Of a DNA stretch of 64,000 nucleotides, positions 27,309 through 35,451 are shown one piece after another; positions within the stretch are counted from its first letter, which is position 1; the number at the start of each line of letters is the position of its first letter. The stretch spans positions 1 through 64,000 of the forward strand of contig CAJLMA010000008.1 in the NCBI GenBank assembly GCA_905207705.1, given 5' to 3'. The notes under the pieces are model-generated. The model was not told the DNA's origin and ran no database searches. It worked only from the letters and a program-made list of their open reading frames with translations. The stretch is from an uncultured Prevotellaceae bacterium (lineage in GTDB: Bacteria; Bacteroidota; Bacteroidia; Bacteroidales; Muribaculaceae). Both the position numbers and the translations under genes were made by a program.

Positions 27309-28351
27309 AACGTATAGAGTATTATCACCGTTGGGAACATGTGAAACTGTCGCATCCGCTACGGCAATTGTTTTGGGAATGTACGTTGCGGTGCAACATG
27401 GAATGCCTGCATTGCGGAAGCGATTGTCGAAGCAGCAGTAATGCTGCCGACATGCCTCTTGTCGATTTTTTGAGAGTGCTTGATGAGCTGGCTTGCCACC
27501 TTGAGCCGGGTCGCGTGCTTGTGAATACCGTCGGAGGTGAGCCGTTAGTGAGGAAGGATATTGTCGAGTGTGGTCATGAAATAACTCGCAGGGGATTTTT
27601 GTGGGGAATGGTGACGAATGGTTATTTGTTGACTTCAAGCATGTTGAACAGGCTTTTACATGCAGGGTTATACACGATAGCCGTAAGCCTTGACGGGCTT
27701 GAGTCTGAACACAATTGGCTGCGTGGAAATAAAAAGGGGTTTGCACATGCCGTCAACGCGATAAAATTACTATCAAAGAGAAAGAACCTTGCATGGGACG
27801 TGATAACATGCGTGAACAAGCGAAACTTGAACAAGCTTGGCGAGTTGAAGAGCCTGCTTGTGAAACTTGGCGTGGAGCATTGGCGGTGTACTACTATTTT
27901 CCCGTCGGGGAGGGCTGCCGGAAATAAAGAGTTGATGCTTGATGGAGTAGAAATGACGGCATTGATGGATTTTATCGTCAATACGCGTGGCGAAGGAATC
28001 ATTGATGTGGAATATGGCTGTGATGGCTACATGGGTCGATATGAGGGCCTGGTGCGAAATTATTATTATCACTGTCTTGCCGGAGTGACGGTGGCTTCCA
28101 TCTTGAACAATGGCGACATATCGGGATGCTTGAGCATACGCAGTTGTTATAATCAGGGAAACATATATGCCGATTCGTTTTGGAAAGTGTGGAATGAAGG
28201 ATTTGCCAAGTACCGCAACTTGGAGTGGAAGCGCATGGGCGATTGTGCTAACTGTAAGGAATTTGTGTTTTGTCAAGGCAATGGGATGCACTTGCGACGT
28301 GATGATGGTTCGTTGATGTTGTGCCATCTCAAGAAGATGTGCGATGTGTGA
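27272..28351 (+). CDS. Radical SAM/SPASM enzyme of the Bacteroidales TIGR04133-like type
   Basis: A 359-residue radical SAM protein. The cluster motif CX3CX2C is Cys41, Cys45 and Cys48 in FWECTLRCNMECLHCGSDC, a context I associate with the TIGR04133 group of Bacteroidales. The SAM-binding motif GGEPL begins at 88. The C-terminal third has SPASM-type cysteines (CLAG, GCLSIRSC, CANC, CQGNG and a final Cys), so one or two auxiliary Fe-S clusters are expected. SPASM enzymes usually modify peptides or proteins. The usual companion lipoprotein of TIGR04133 systems is not seen; instead the 63-residue peptide gene overlaps the start. The start ATG at 27272 is the only one before the motif. Confidence 0.85.
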   Translation: MQAVHKEEAERLKRIEYYHRWEHVKLSHPLRQLFWECTLRCNMECLHCGSDCRSSSNAADMPLVDFLRVLDELACHLEPGRVLVNTVGGEPLVRKDIVECGHEITRRGFLWGMVTNGYLLTSSMLNRLLHAGLYTIAVSLDGLESEHNWLRGNKKGFAHAVNAIKLLSKRKNLAWDVITCVNKRNLNKLGELKSLLVKLGVEHWRCTTIFPSGRAAGNKELMLDGVEMTALMDFIVNTRGEGIIDVEYGCDGYMGRYEGLVRNYYYHCLAGVTVASILNNGDISGCLSIRSCYNQGNIYADSFWKVWNEGFAKYRNLEWKRMGDCANCKEFVFCQGNGMHLRRDDGSLMLCHLKKMCDV

Positions 28352-28413
28352 TTGGTTCTTTTGATGCTGTCATGACCGTGTGTCCGGCATTATCTTAGCA
28401 AGACCTAAATTTA

Positions 28414-28992
28414 ATGACCATGACAAACGACTTGATGATGGACCTTACCGAGGGCGAAATGCTTGAATTGTGGAAGTCACGATTCAGGTTGCTGCCTGCA
28501 AGACGAGACTGCACGATAGAACGTGAAGACGGAATAGACATTGACACAGTGTTATTGACCGACATTCGGGAATGGTATGCAGGATTGCTGCTTAAAGGAG
28601 ATGTAGAGATGCTGCCCGTTGAGGATTTGAGTAATGACCTTTTTGCTGATGTTTCTACCGATGGTGTCGTCACGGTACCTTTGCCTGCATGTTGCGTGCG
28701 TCCAGTAGAATGGCATGTCGAGGGATGGGAGCGCAGTGTGACTCGCTTTTATCATCCTTCCACTGTTGAAGCCCGATGCCAAAATAACTTTTATTTGCGA
28801 GGTGATAGATATAATCCTGCTGCTGTCATTTTTGATGACCGATTGGTCTTGTATTCGGTGGAACCCGGTGTCGATGCTCTTGTCGACAAGGCGTTGTGCG
28901 TGGTGCGGCCTTCCGACGGGCATTATAAGTTTAATGAAGCGGCATTGGCGACGATATGGGATTATGCCAAGCATTACGGTTTAGCCGATTGA
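28414..28992 (+). CDS. Unknown 192-residue protein, possibly phage structural type
   Basis: No signal peptide or membrane segment. It begins MTMTNDLMMDLTEGEM, contains LLPARRDC, then a central segment VPLPACCVRPVEWHVEGW followed by SVTRFYHPS, and ends in a short helical tail. The pattern of a Pro-rich strand, Arg-Pro-Val, Gly-Trp and Thr-Arg-Phe recalls small connector-like proteins of Bacteroidales phages, but this is memory of pattern only. It follows the radical SAM gene by 62 bases and precedes a bidirectional terminator, so it could also belong to that operon. Confidence 0.5.
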   Translation: MTMTNDLMMDLTEGEMLELWKSRFRLLPARRDCTIEREDGIDIDTVLLTDIREWYAGLLLKGDVEMLPVEDLSNDLFADVSTDGVVTVPLPACCVRPVEWHVEGWERSVTRFYHPSTVEARCQNNFYLRGDRYNPAAVIFDDRLVLYSVEPGVDALVDKALCVVRPSDGHYKFNEAALATIWDYAKHYGLAD

Positions 28993-29027
28993 AAATTGGT
29001 CAATGCTTGATTTGGCCGGAAAAGGTA

Positions 29028-29063
29028 AACAATAGAGCCGCAGAACGCTGCGGCTCTATTGTT
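29028..29063. terminator. Bidirectional terminator
   Basis: A perfect 16-base-pair stem AACAATAGAGCCGCAG/CTGCGGCTCTATTGTT with loop AACG lies between two convergent genes. T-rich ends occur on both strands within the stem base. Confidence 0.85.
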
Positions 29064-29083
29064 ATAAATATGTAGATGTGAGC

Positions 29084-29644
29084 TTATTTCAGTTTGTTGC
29101 CTTCGGAGAAAGCGTTGCCCACTTTTTCACCGATTTTTAAATATTCGTTGTTGAACGGGTCGAAAATTATAGGTTCAACTTTGGCTGCATCGACTTTCCC
29201 GTTTTCATCAAGTACACGTTCATCCACGCTTACGTTGACAATTTCGCCACGAAGGATGCATGTCTCTGGATTGTAATCTATTAATTTGCATTCCAATGCC
29301 ACCGACAACTCATCGATGAGCGGAGCATCGACAAATTCGGATTTTGTCGCATGGAATCCGGCTCGGGCAAATTTGTCGGCTACCGAGTTGCCCGACACGA
29401 TTCCCACATAGTCGCATTGTGCCACACAAGAAGCTTCGGCCATGCTTACAGTAAATGCGCCACGTTTTAAGATGTTTTTTACAGTCTTGTGCCCTGCGCT
29501 AAGGCACATGCTGATTTCGTGAATCTCGCTTATCCCGCCCCATGCCGCGTTCATGGCATTAGGGATGCCGTTTTCATCGTATGCTGCTATGATGAATACC
29601 GGTTGTGGGTAGCTCAAAGGCTTTGCTCCAAAATTCTTTCTCAT
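29084..29644 (-). CDS. Flavin reductase-like FMN-binding split-barrel protein
   Basis: A 186-residue cytoplasmic protein of the flavin reductase-like family. The N-terminal segment PQPVFIIAAYDENGIPNAMN and the middle HKTVKNILKRGAFTVSM are typical of the FMN-binding split barrel. Members bind FMN and often reduce it or act as small oxidoreductases; the exact reaction is not known. It is monocistronic. Upstream on the minus strand a near match to the -7 element (TAACTTTA) is present. Confidence 0.85.
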   Translation of the reverse strand: MRKNFGAKPLSYPQPVFIIAAYDENGIPNAMNAAWGGISEIHEISMCLSAGHKTVKNILKRGAFTVSMAEASCVAQCDYVGIVSGNSVADKFARAGFHATKSEFVDAPLIDELSVALECKLIDYNPETCILRGEIVNVSVDERVLDENGKVDAAKVEPIIFDPFNNEYLKIGEKVGNAFSEGNKLK

Positions 29645-29765
29645 GACGATTATATGTTTTATATGTTATTTTAATGATATAAAGTTAACATGGAAAAATC
29701 GAATGATTATTACCCAAATTACAGAAGTTTGGATAAAAAACTTTTTTTGATGCAAGCAGTCAATG

Positions 29766-30791
29766 TCACAATTTCGATATCAGCATGTCTACATCTGATT
29801 CTTTTGTAGCCCAACTTGTGACGAAACGTACCGGAGTTTCTTTTTCCTGCTTAGGTCCCCATAATTCAAATGTGGCAAATTTCCCCAATTCATCGATTTT
29901 TTCATTCGGTAATATGAAAAATTGCTGGTTTGTGGAAGAATCGACATATGTCGCATATCCTTTTTCAATAAATGCGTGTTTCAGTTTCATCGCCATGTTG
30001 ACGGCATGTTTTGCAATTTTCATGTAAAGGTTGTCATAGAAAAGTGTTTCAAACTGTAGGCCGAGCAACCTTCCTTTTGCGAGCAAAGCCCCGTGCTGCT
30101 TTATGAGCGTGGTGAAATGGGGCAGCATGCCTGGGTGTCGCACGACGAGAGCCTCGCCAAACAAAGTGCCGGTTTTCGTTCCGCCAATGTAGAACAGGTC
30201 ACATGTTTGGGCAATATCTTTCAATGTAACATCGGTACCGTCTGCGACAAGTCCGTAGCTCAGTCTCGCGCCATCCATGTACAACGGGATGCCGGCTTGT
30301 GTGCATATTTCGTGCAGCTGCTTTAATTCCGACAAAGAGTACAGTGTGCCGGTTTCGGTGGGATGGGATATGTATAACATTCCCGGAGCCACCATGTGCT
30401 CGCGAGTCTCGTCGTTAAAAAAACTGTCGAGGAATCGTTTCACATCCGTGGCGTCGACTTTGCCGTCATGCTGGGGTAGCGTAATTACTTTGTGTCCCGA
30501 TGCCTCGATTGCTCCGGCTTCGTGTACATTTATGTGTGCGGTTTCGGCTGCCAGCACGCCTTGATGGCGAGCAAGCAGGCCGTCAATCACAGTCGCATTG
30601 GTTTGTGTGCCGCCAACAAGGAAATAGACTTTTCCGGAGTCAAGACCGCATAGGTCGAGAATGAGCCGTTCGGCATTTTTTGTGTGTATGTCGCATCCGT
30701 AGCCGGGAGATTGTTCCATGTTTGTTTCCAAGAGGCGTTGCATCACGGCAGGGTGCGCTCCTTCCATGTAGTCGCTGTTGAAATGTAGCAT
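29766..30791 (-). CDS. Low-specificity L-threonine aldolase family PLP enzyme
   Basis: A 341-residue fold-type I PLP enzyme of the beta-eliminating lyase/threonine aldolase family. It has FNSDYMEGAHP at the N-terminus, the YMDGARLSYG segment (171-180) that contacts the cofactor ring, and Lys206 in YIGGTKTG as the Schiff-base lysine. It is expected to split L-threonine or allo-threonine to glycine and acetaldehyde. It has a minus-strand promoter box just upstream and stands alone. Confidence 0.9.
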   Translation of the reverse strand: MLHFNSDYMEGAHPAVMQRLLETNMEQSPGYGCDIHTKNAERLILDLCGLDSGKVYFLVGGTQTNATVIDGLLARHQGVLAAETAHINVHEAGAIEASGHKVITLPQHDGKVDATDVKRFLDSFFNDETREHMVAPGMLYISHPTETGTLYSLSELKQLHEICTQAGIPLYMDGARLSYGLVADGTDVTLKDIAQTCDLFYIGGTKTGTLFGEALVVRHPGMLPHFTTLIKQHGALLAKGRLLGLQFETLFYDNLYMKIAKHAVNMAMKLKHAFIEKGYATYVDSSTNQQFFILPNEKIDELGKFATFELWGPKQEKETPVRFVTSWATKESDVDMLISKL

Positions 30792-30823
30792 TGATGAATA
30801 TGTTTAGTTTTTAATCTTTTTGG

Positions 30824-30831
30824 CAAAGATA
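30824..30831 (-). promoter_or_regulatory. -7 element of the threonine aldolase gene
   Basis: TATCTTTG on the minus strand, about 33 bases before the start codon. The nearest TTTG is 24 bases further upstream, so the -33 part is uncertain. Confidence 0.5.
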
Positions 30832-30998
30832 TGATAAAAGAGGATGCGTATATTCCAAAATTCATTGAAATTTTGCATTGAGCATAGGTTGCTAATGCGG
30901 AAATTAGTCGATAAATGCGGCGAAATAACTATAATTTGCCGTTAATGGGGCAAATATCGGATTTTGTGAATTTATTCGTTTTTTCCGATGAATTTCGT

Positions 30999-31006
30999 TA
31001 AGTTTG
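30999..31006 (+). promoter_or_regulatory. -7 element of the mgtC-antiporter-lysozyme operon
   Basis: TAAGTTTG fits TAnnTTTG. It covers the in-frame TTG at 31004, so translation must start later, at the ATG at 31034, which has AGGAAG at 31021-31026. Confidence 0.6.
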
Positions 31007-31033
31007 CATCGTAAAAATGAAGGAAGCGAAAAT

Positions 31034-31756
31034 ATGTTACTTCTAAAAGATGTTTGGGACTCTATTCAGTCAAATGATGTCACAACTGTAGGAGCTGTCT
31101 TTAAATTGGCATTGAGCATGTTGCTTGGCTCTATTGTCGGGCTGGAACGGAAAAGCAAGGGGCAGATAGCAGGAGATAGGACTTTTGCATTGATTTCGAT
31201 GGGTGCCACGCTTGCAATGCTGGTGAGCATATACATTCCACAAGAATATCTCGGGTTGAAGAATGGAGATCCGGGCCGTATTGCCGCGCAAGTGATAACG
31301 GGAATCGGTTTCCTTGGTGCCGGAGCCATAATACAGATGAAAGGGTCGGTGCGCGGCCTAACTACCGCTGCCGGCATTTGGATGGTTGCCACGATAGGAC
31401 TTGCAGTGGGGGCCGGGATGTATCTTGTCTCGGTGTTTGCCACATTGCTGGTGCTGTTTATCCTTGTATTGCTTGAACGATATGACCGCAGGGTGAGAAC
31501 CGTCGGACAGTCGCGGGCAATAAACATGTCGATTGACGGAATAATCGAGGATTTCGGCAATCTTGATTCTGTGCTTGAACGTCATGGAGTGTCGGTGAGC
31601 GACAAGTTCATGAAATATGATTACACGGCTCAAGTCACTTATTTGTCGATAGTCATATTTGCCAAGAGCAAGATTAATTACGCTCCATTGTTTGAAGAGA
31701 TAAGGAGCGTGATGGCAGTAAAGACGATTACGTTGGCTTACGAAATGAACATTTAA
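31034..31756 (+). CDS. MgtC/SapB-family membrane protein
   Basis: A 240-residue protein with four to five transmembrane helices in the first 150 residues and a cytosolic C-terminal ACT-like domain. The MgtC signatures are clear: LLGSIVGLERKSKGQIAGDR, GIGFLGAGAI and RGLTTAAGIWMVATIGLAVG. MgtC proteins affect magnesium adaptation and the F-type ATPase; SapB-type members are of unknown role. The ATG at 31034 is chosen because an AGGAAG precedes it and the earlier TTG lies within the promoter. It is followed 29 bases later by a cation antiporter. Confidence 0.92.
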   Translation: MLLLKDVWDSIQSNDVTTVGAVFKLALSMLLGSIVGLERKSKGQIAGDRTFALISMGATLAMLVSIYIPQEYLGLKNGDPGRIAAQVITGIGFLGAGAIIQMKGSVRGLTTAAGIWMVATIGLAVGAGMYLVSVFATLLVLFILVLLERYDRRVRTVGQSRAINMSIDGIIEDFGNLDSVLERHGVSVSDKFMKYDYTAQVTYLSIVIFAKSKINYAPLFEEIRSVMAVKTITLAYEMNI

Positions 31757-31785
31757 GTAACAAAGAATAATTTGTAAAATTATAT

Positions 31786-34131
31786 ATGTTGGCAGCCGGA
31801 TTATATGATGACGCTTTTGCTTATGATGGCGTGATGACTGAGGTCGGAATCAGTTCAGAACAAACTGTATCGACCGTTGAAGCCGATGCACGGGCAGGCA
31901 ACAATCCTGCTTCTTCAATGACCGTGGAATCGTTGATTTCCGATTTGGCATTGTTGCTCGTTGTCGGAGCTTTGTCGGCACTGATATTTAAGAAACTCAA
32001 GCAGCCGGTAGTATTGGGATACATAGTTGCAGGATTCTTGACGGGTCCGCATTTTCATTTTTTCCCTACGATTGCCAATGAAGCAAATATCGATTTTTGG
32101 GCGCAGATAGGTATTGTCGTGTTGTTGTTTTCTTTGGGACTTGAATTCAGTTTCAAGAAATTGCTCAATGTTGGCGGTTCGGCCATAGTGACGGCGCTGA
32201 TAATAGTGTCGGGAATGATGGGGCTCGGGCTTGCGACAGGGCATTTGCTTGGCTTCGGTTTCATCGATTCACTTTTCCTTGGAGGCATGTTGTCGATGTC
32301 GTCAACAACCATCATCATAAAGGCTTTCAATGATTTGAATATAAGGCAGAGCAAGTTCACCGGGCATGTGTTTGCCGTTTTGATATGCGAGGATTTATTT
32401 GCTGTCGTAATGATGGTGTTGCTTTCTTCGGTGGCAATAAACAATACAGTTGAAGGCGAGGAGATGTTGATGAGCATACTCAAGCTGGTGTTTTTCCTTG
32501 TGATATGGTTCACGGTGGGGGTGTTTGTCATACCGTCGTTTTTCAATTATTTCCGCAAGTTTATCAATGAAGAGGTCTTGCTGCTCATAGGCATGGGACT
32601 GTGTTTCCTCATGGCCGTGTTCTCGGCATTTTCAGGATTCTCAATGGCTCTCGGGGCATTTGTCATGGGGTCGATTCTTGCAGGTACATGCGAGGCCGAG
32701 CATATAGAAAAGGTCGTCACGCCGGTCAAGGACCTGTTTGGGGCGATATTTTTTATTTCGGTGGGCATGATGGTCGATCCGGTTGTCATATCCAACAATG
32801 CCGGGACGATACTGCTGCTTTCGGGCGTAGTCGTTGCTGGGATGATATTGTTTGGAGTTTTTGGTTCGCTCGTTGCCGGGCAGAATCTGAAGGTCGCAGT
32901 CGAAACCGGGTTCAGCCTCACTCAAATAGGGGAATTTGCCTTCATCATAGCATCGTTAGGCATGTCGCTCGGCGTACTTGATGCGAATATATATCCGATA
33001 GTAGTGGCAGTGTCGGTAGTGACGACATTCTTTACGCCTTATTTCATAAAGTGGGGCGACCCGGTATATAACTTAGTATCGAGGCACATGCCCGAAAAGT
33101 TGCAATTCTTGATAAATCGGTACAGTGATACCGAAACTGCGATAAACGAGGTGCAGGCCATTTGGAAGAAAGTCGTGTCACGCAATATATGGCGCATATT
33201 GCTTTATTCGGTGATCCTCATAGCATTGATAATTGTATCCAAGCTTTATTTCATGCCGTTCATGCAAGAAATACTTGGCGATGACATAGGGCAGCTCGTT
33301 GCTGTGGTAATCACGCTGTTTGTCATGTCGCCGTTCCTTTATGCCTTAGTGATGCCTGGAATCAAGCAGTCGGAGCGTGTCAAGCTGCAAGAGAAGAGCG
33401 GTAATAAGAGGATGTTGCCACTTGTATTGATAATGGTGTTGCGTCTTGTGGTGTCGTCGGGAATTGTCATAGGCTATCTCGGGCATATATATTCGGCCTT
33501 GGTAGGACTTATAGTGGGTGTCATAGTGTTTGTGGTAATAGTGTTGTTTTTCTCCAATAAGGTACGACGTCACATGCACGACATTGAAATACAGTTCATG
33601 AAAAACTTGAACGAACGGGAATTACGTCGAAGTGGCAAGGATCATGTGCTTGTGTCGGACATGCATGTGGCCTATATGACTGTCGGGTATGGCTGTCCGT
33701 TTGTTGGAGAAAGGTTGCGTAACTCCAATCTGCGTAAGAATTACGGAGTCAACGTGGTTGACATTCAGCGTGGTCAGCAAAACTTTCCTATCCCCACGGG
33801 CGATATGCGCATCTTCCCCGGCGACGTGCTTGGAATAGTGGGTAATGACAGTCAGATACAAACGCTTTTGCCTATAATTGAGTGTCAGGAGGATGCGGCT
33901 TCTACCACCGATGCAGGAAGTGTAGAGCTCGTGCATTTTGAAATAAATGAAAATTCTCCATTGGTGGGGCAGACATCAGCTTCAGCACGTCTGCGTGACG
34001 ATTATTCGGCCCTGCTTGTGGCTATACAGCGTGGAACAGAGTATATAAAGCCCGATGGAGAGGTAGTTTTTTGCGCTCATGATGTATTATGGCTGGTAGG
34101 AAATTTGGACAAGCTAAAAAAACTGAAGTGA
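31786..34131 (+). CDS. CPA2-family cation:proton antiporter with two RCK-C domains
   Basis: A 781-residue protein. A short variable N-terminus (1-45) precedes about 12 transmembrane helices with the KefB/KefC-type pattern (KLKQPVVLGYIVAGFLTGPH; LFSLGLEFSFKKL; MSSTTIIIKAF). After a second hydrophobic region (about 465-605) come two C-terminal TrkA-C/RCK-C-type domains (about 610-690 and 695-780), which usually bind regulatory ligands. There is no RCK-N nucleotide-binding domain. It probably exchanges K+ or Na+ for protons. The next gene starts inside its last 43 bases. Confidence 0.9.
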   Translation: MLAAGLYDDAFAYDGVMTEVGISSEQTVSTVEADARAGNNPASSMTVESLISDLALLLVVGALSALIFKKLKQPVVLGYIVAGFLTGPHFHFFPTIANEANIDFWAQIGIVVLLFSLGLEFSFKKLLNVGGSAIVTALIIVSGMMGLGLATGHLLGFGFIDSLFLGGMLSMSSTTIIIKAFNDLNIRQSKFTGHVFAVLICEDLFAVVMMVLLSSVAINNTVEGEEMLMSILKLVFFLVIWFTVGVFVIPSFFNYFRKFINEEVLLLIGMGLCFLMAVFSAFSGFSMALGAFVMGSILAGTCEAEHIEKVVTPVKDLFGAIFFISVGMMVDPVVISNNAGTILLLSGVVVAGMILFGVFGSLVAGQNLKVAVETGFSLTQIGEFAFIIASLGMSLGVLDANIYPIVVAVSVVTTFFTPYFIKWGDPVYNLVSRHMPEKLQFLINRYSDTETAINEVQAIWKKVVSRNIWRILLYSVILIALIIVSKLYFMPFMQEILGDDIGQLVAVVITLFVMSPFLYALVMPGIKQSERVKLQEKSGNKRMLPLVLIMVLRLVVSSGIVIGYLGHIYSALVGLIVGVIVFVVIVLFFSNKVRRHMHDIEIQFMKNLNERELRRSGKDHVLVSDMHVAYMTVGYGCPFVGERLRNSNLRKNYGVNVVDIQRGQQNFPIPTGDMRIFPGDVLGIVGNDSQIQTLLPIIECQEDAASTTDAGSVELVHFEINENSPLVGQTSASARLRDDYSALLVAIQRGTEYIKPDGEVVFCAHDVLWLVGNLDKLKKLK

Positions 34132-34892
34132 AGAAACGCACTGAGAGGTCAAGAGCCAAGACCGGCCATTCTCGAATGAAAAAGGCCGCATGGATTGCCG
34201 GCGCGGCGTGCATCTTGTTGCTTGCTGTCGGGTTATTGTATGTCTCACGCAAGCTGCATCGTCCGCACATAGAAATATCATCCGAAGAATATCCTATAAG
34301 TGGAATAGACGTGTCCAACCATAACGGGAGGATAAATTTTAGGAAAGTGGCTGCCGATGATGTGGATTTCGTGTATATAAAGGCTTCGGAGGGTGCTGAT
34401 TTCCGCGATTCTCGTTTTTCGGCCAATTGTGACAGTGCCGGCAGAGCAGGTTTGAAGGTCGGTGCTTATCATTTTTTCAGGATGAATGGCGACGGGCGTT
34501 TGCAGTCGGCCAATTTTCTTGCTTCCATTTCGGGTAAAATGCTCGACATGCCGCTTGTCATCGATGTCGAGGACTGGGGAAACGAGTCGGCCGAGAGCAT
34601 TGAGATGGTGAAACAGAATCTTGCAGAGATGATTATGTGCCTTGAGGCGGCAGGCCGGAGAGTGATGATTTACACAAACAAAGACGGATATGACAATTAC
34701 ATAAAAGAAGGTTTTTCTCATTATGACTTGTGGTTGTGTACATTCAGGCACCCGTCGAGGGTGAAGAATTACAATTGGAAGATTTTACAATATAGCCATT
34801 GGGGTGAAGTGGACGGAATAAGTGGCGAAGTGGACTTGAACGTGTTCAATGGTACCTGCGAGCAGTGGGAAGCGTGGTTGCAAGGACATTGA
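34089..34892 (+). CDS. Membrane-anchored GH25 lysozyme
   Basis: A 267-residue protein with a very basic cytosolic N-terminus (about 1-32), one transmembrane segment (WIAGAACILLLAVGLLYV, about 34-51) and a GH25 domain (about 67-265). Catalytic acids are in GIDVSNHNG and VIDVEDWG, and YIKASEGADFRDSRF is typical of the family. GH25 enzymes cut the MurNAc-GlcNAc bond of peptidoglycan. The start overlaps the antiporter by 43 bases; the ATG at 34176 is an alternative, but basic tails of this kind are common in Bacteroidales GH25 proteins. It may remodel the cell's own wall. Confidence 0.88.
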   Translation: MAGRKFGQAKKTEVKKRTERSRAKTGHSRMKKAAWIAGAACILLLAVGLLYVSRKLHRPHIEISSEEYPISGIDVSNHNGRINFRKVAADDVDFVYIKASEGADFRDSRFSANCDSAGRAGLKVGAYHFFRMNGDGRLQSANFLASISGKMLDMPLVIDVEDWGNESAESIEMVKQNLAEMIMCLEAAGRRVMIYTNKDGYDNYIKEGFSHYDLWLCTFRHPSRVKNYNWKILQYSHWGEVDGISGEVDLNVFNGTCEQWEAWLQGH

Positions 34893-34972
34893 GTGAAAAT
34901 GTGTGCAAAAAGTGTGTTCTCGAGTGAAAGGTCGTGGCATTTTTTACTTATCAATAAGGAAAAGTGAATGCT

Positions 34973-35341
34973 ATGGATAAGAAAGAATCATGTCGGCAAA
35001 AATGTTATGTTGTCAAATTCTGCGATGACTCCGAGACCGATGAGTTATACGGTTCGATGATTGCGATTGGGTATGAAGCCGGTCGGTTTTACATGGTAAA
35101 GGTAAATTGGGGAGCCGAAGAAGATTATGCACGTTCCCGTGATGGGATAGTTGAAATGAATTGGTTTTTCAATGAAGAGAATACCATGAAATTGATGCAG
35201 TTAATGAAAGTTCGTACGGGTCGTGGGTTGGTGGGAGCCATGTACAGGCGGTTTAAGAGGTATGCCCATATTGCCGATTTCCCGATAACTGACTTTTGCA
35301 ATAAGAAAGGTGTGAAATTTGATTATCAGGTATATTTCTGA
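34973..35341 (+). CDS. Unknown small cytoplasmic protein
   Basis: A protein of about 122 residues without signal peptide or membrane segment; I do not recognise it. It is rich in charged and aromatic residues (GYEAGRFYMVKVNWG; GLVGAMYRRFKRYAHIADF). The ATG at 34973 is taken as the start, with an AAGGA 12 bases upstream; the GTG at 34964 would add three residues. It follows the lysozyme gene by 80 bases on the same strand and precedes an independent promoter. Confidence 0.6.
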   Translation: MDKKESCRQKCYVVKFCDDSETDELYGSMIAIGYEAGRFYMVKVNWGAEEDYARSRDGIVEMNWFFNEENTMKLMQLMKVRTGRGLVGAMYRRFKRYAHIADFPITDFCNKKGVKFDYQVYF

Positions 35342-35413
35342 TTTGTGACCAAATGGATACTTTCCATATATGGGAAAGGAGGATGGTTATTATGTGAGAT
35401 TCGGCAAAAGTGT

Positions 35414-35421
35414 TAACTTTG
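35414..35421 (+). promoter_or_regulatory. -7 element of the GH29/transglutaminase pair
   Basis: TAACTTTG, an exact match to TAnnTTTG, 30 bases before the fucosidase start. No clean TTTG at the -33 position. Confidence 0.5.
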
Positions 35422-35451
35422 TAACAGAAGATTAACATAAACCTTGCCAGT

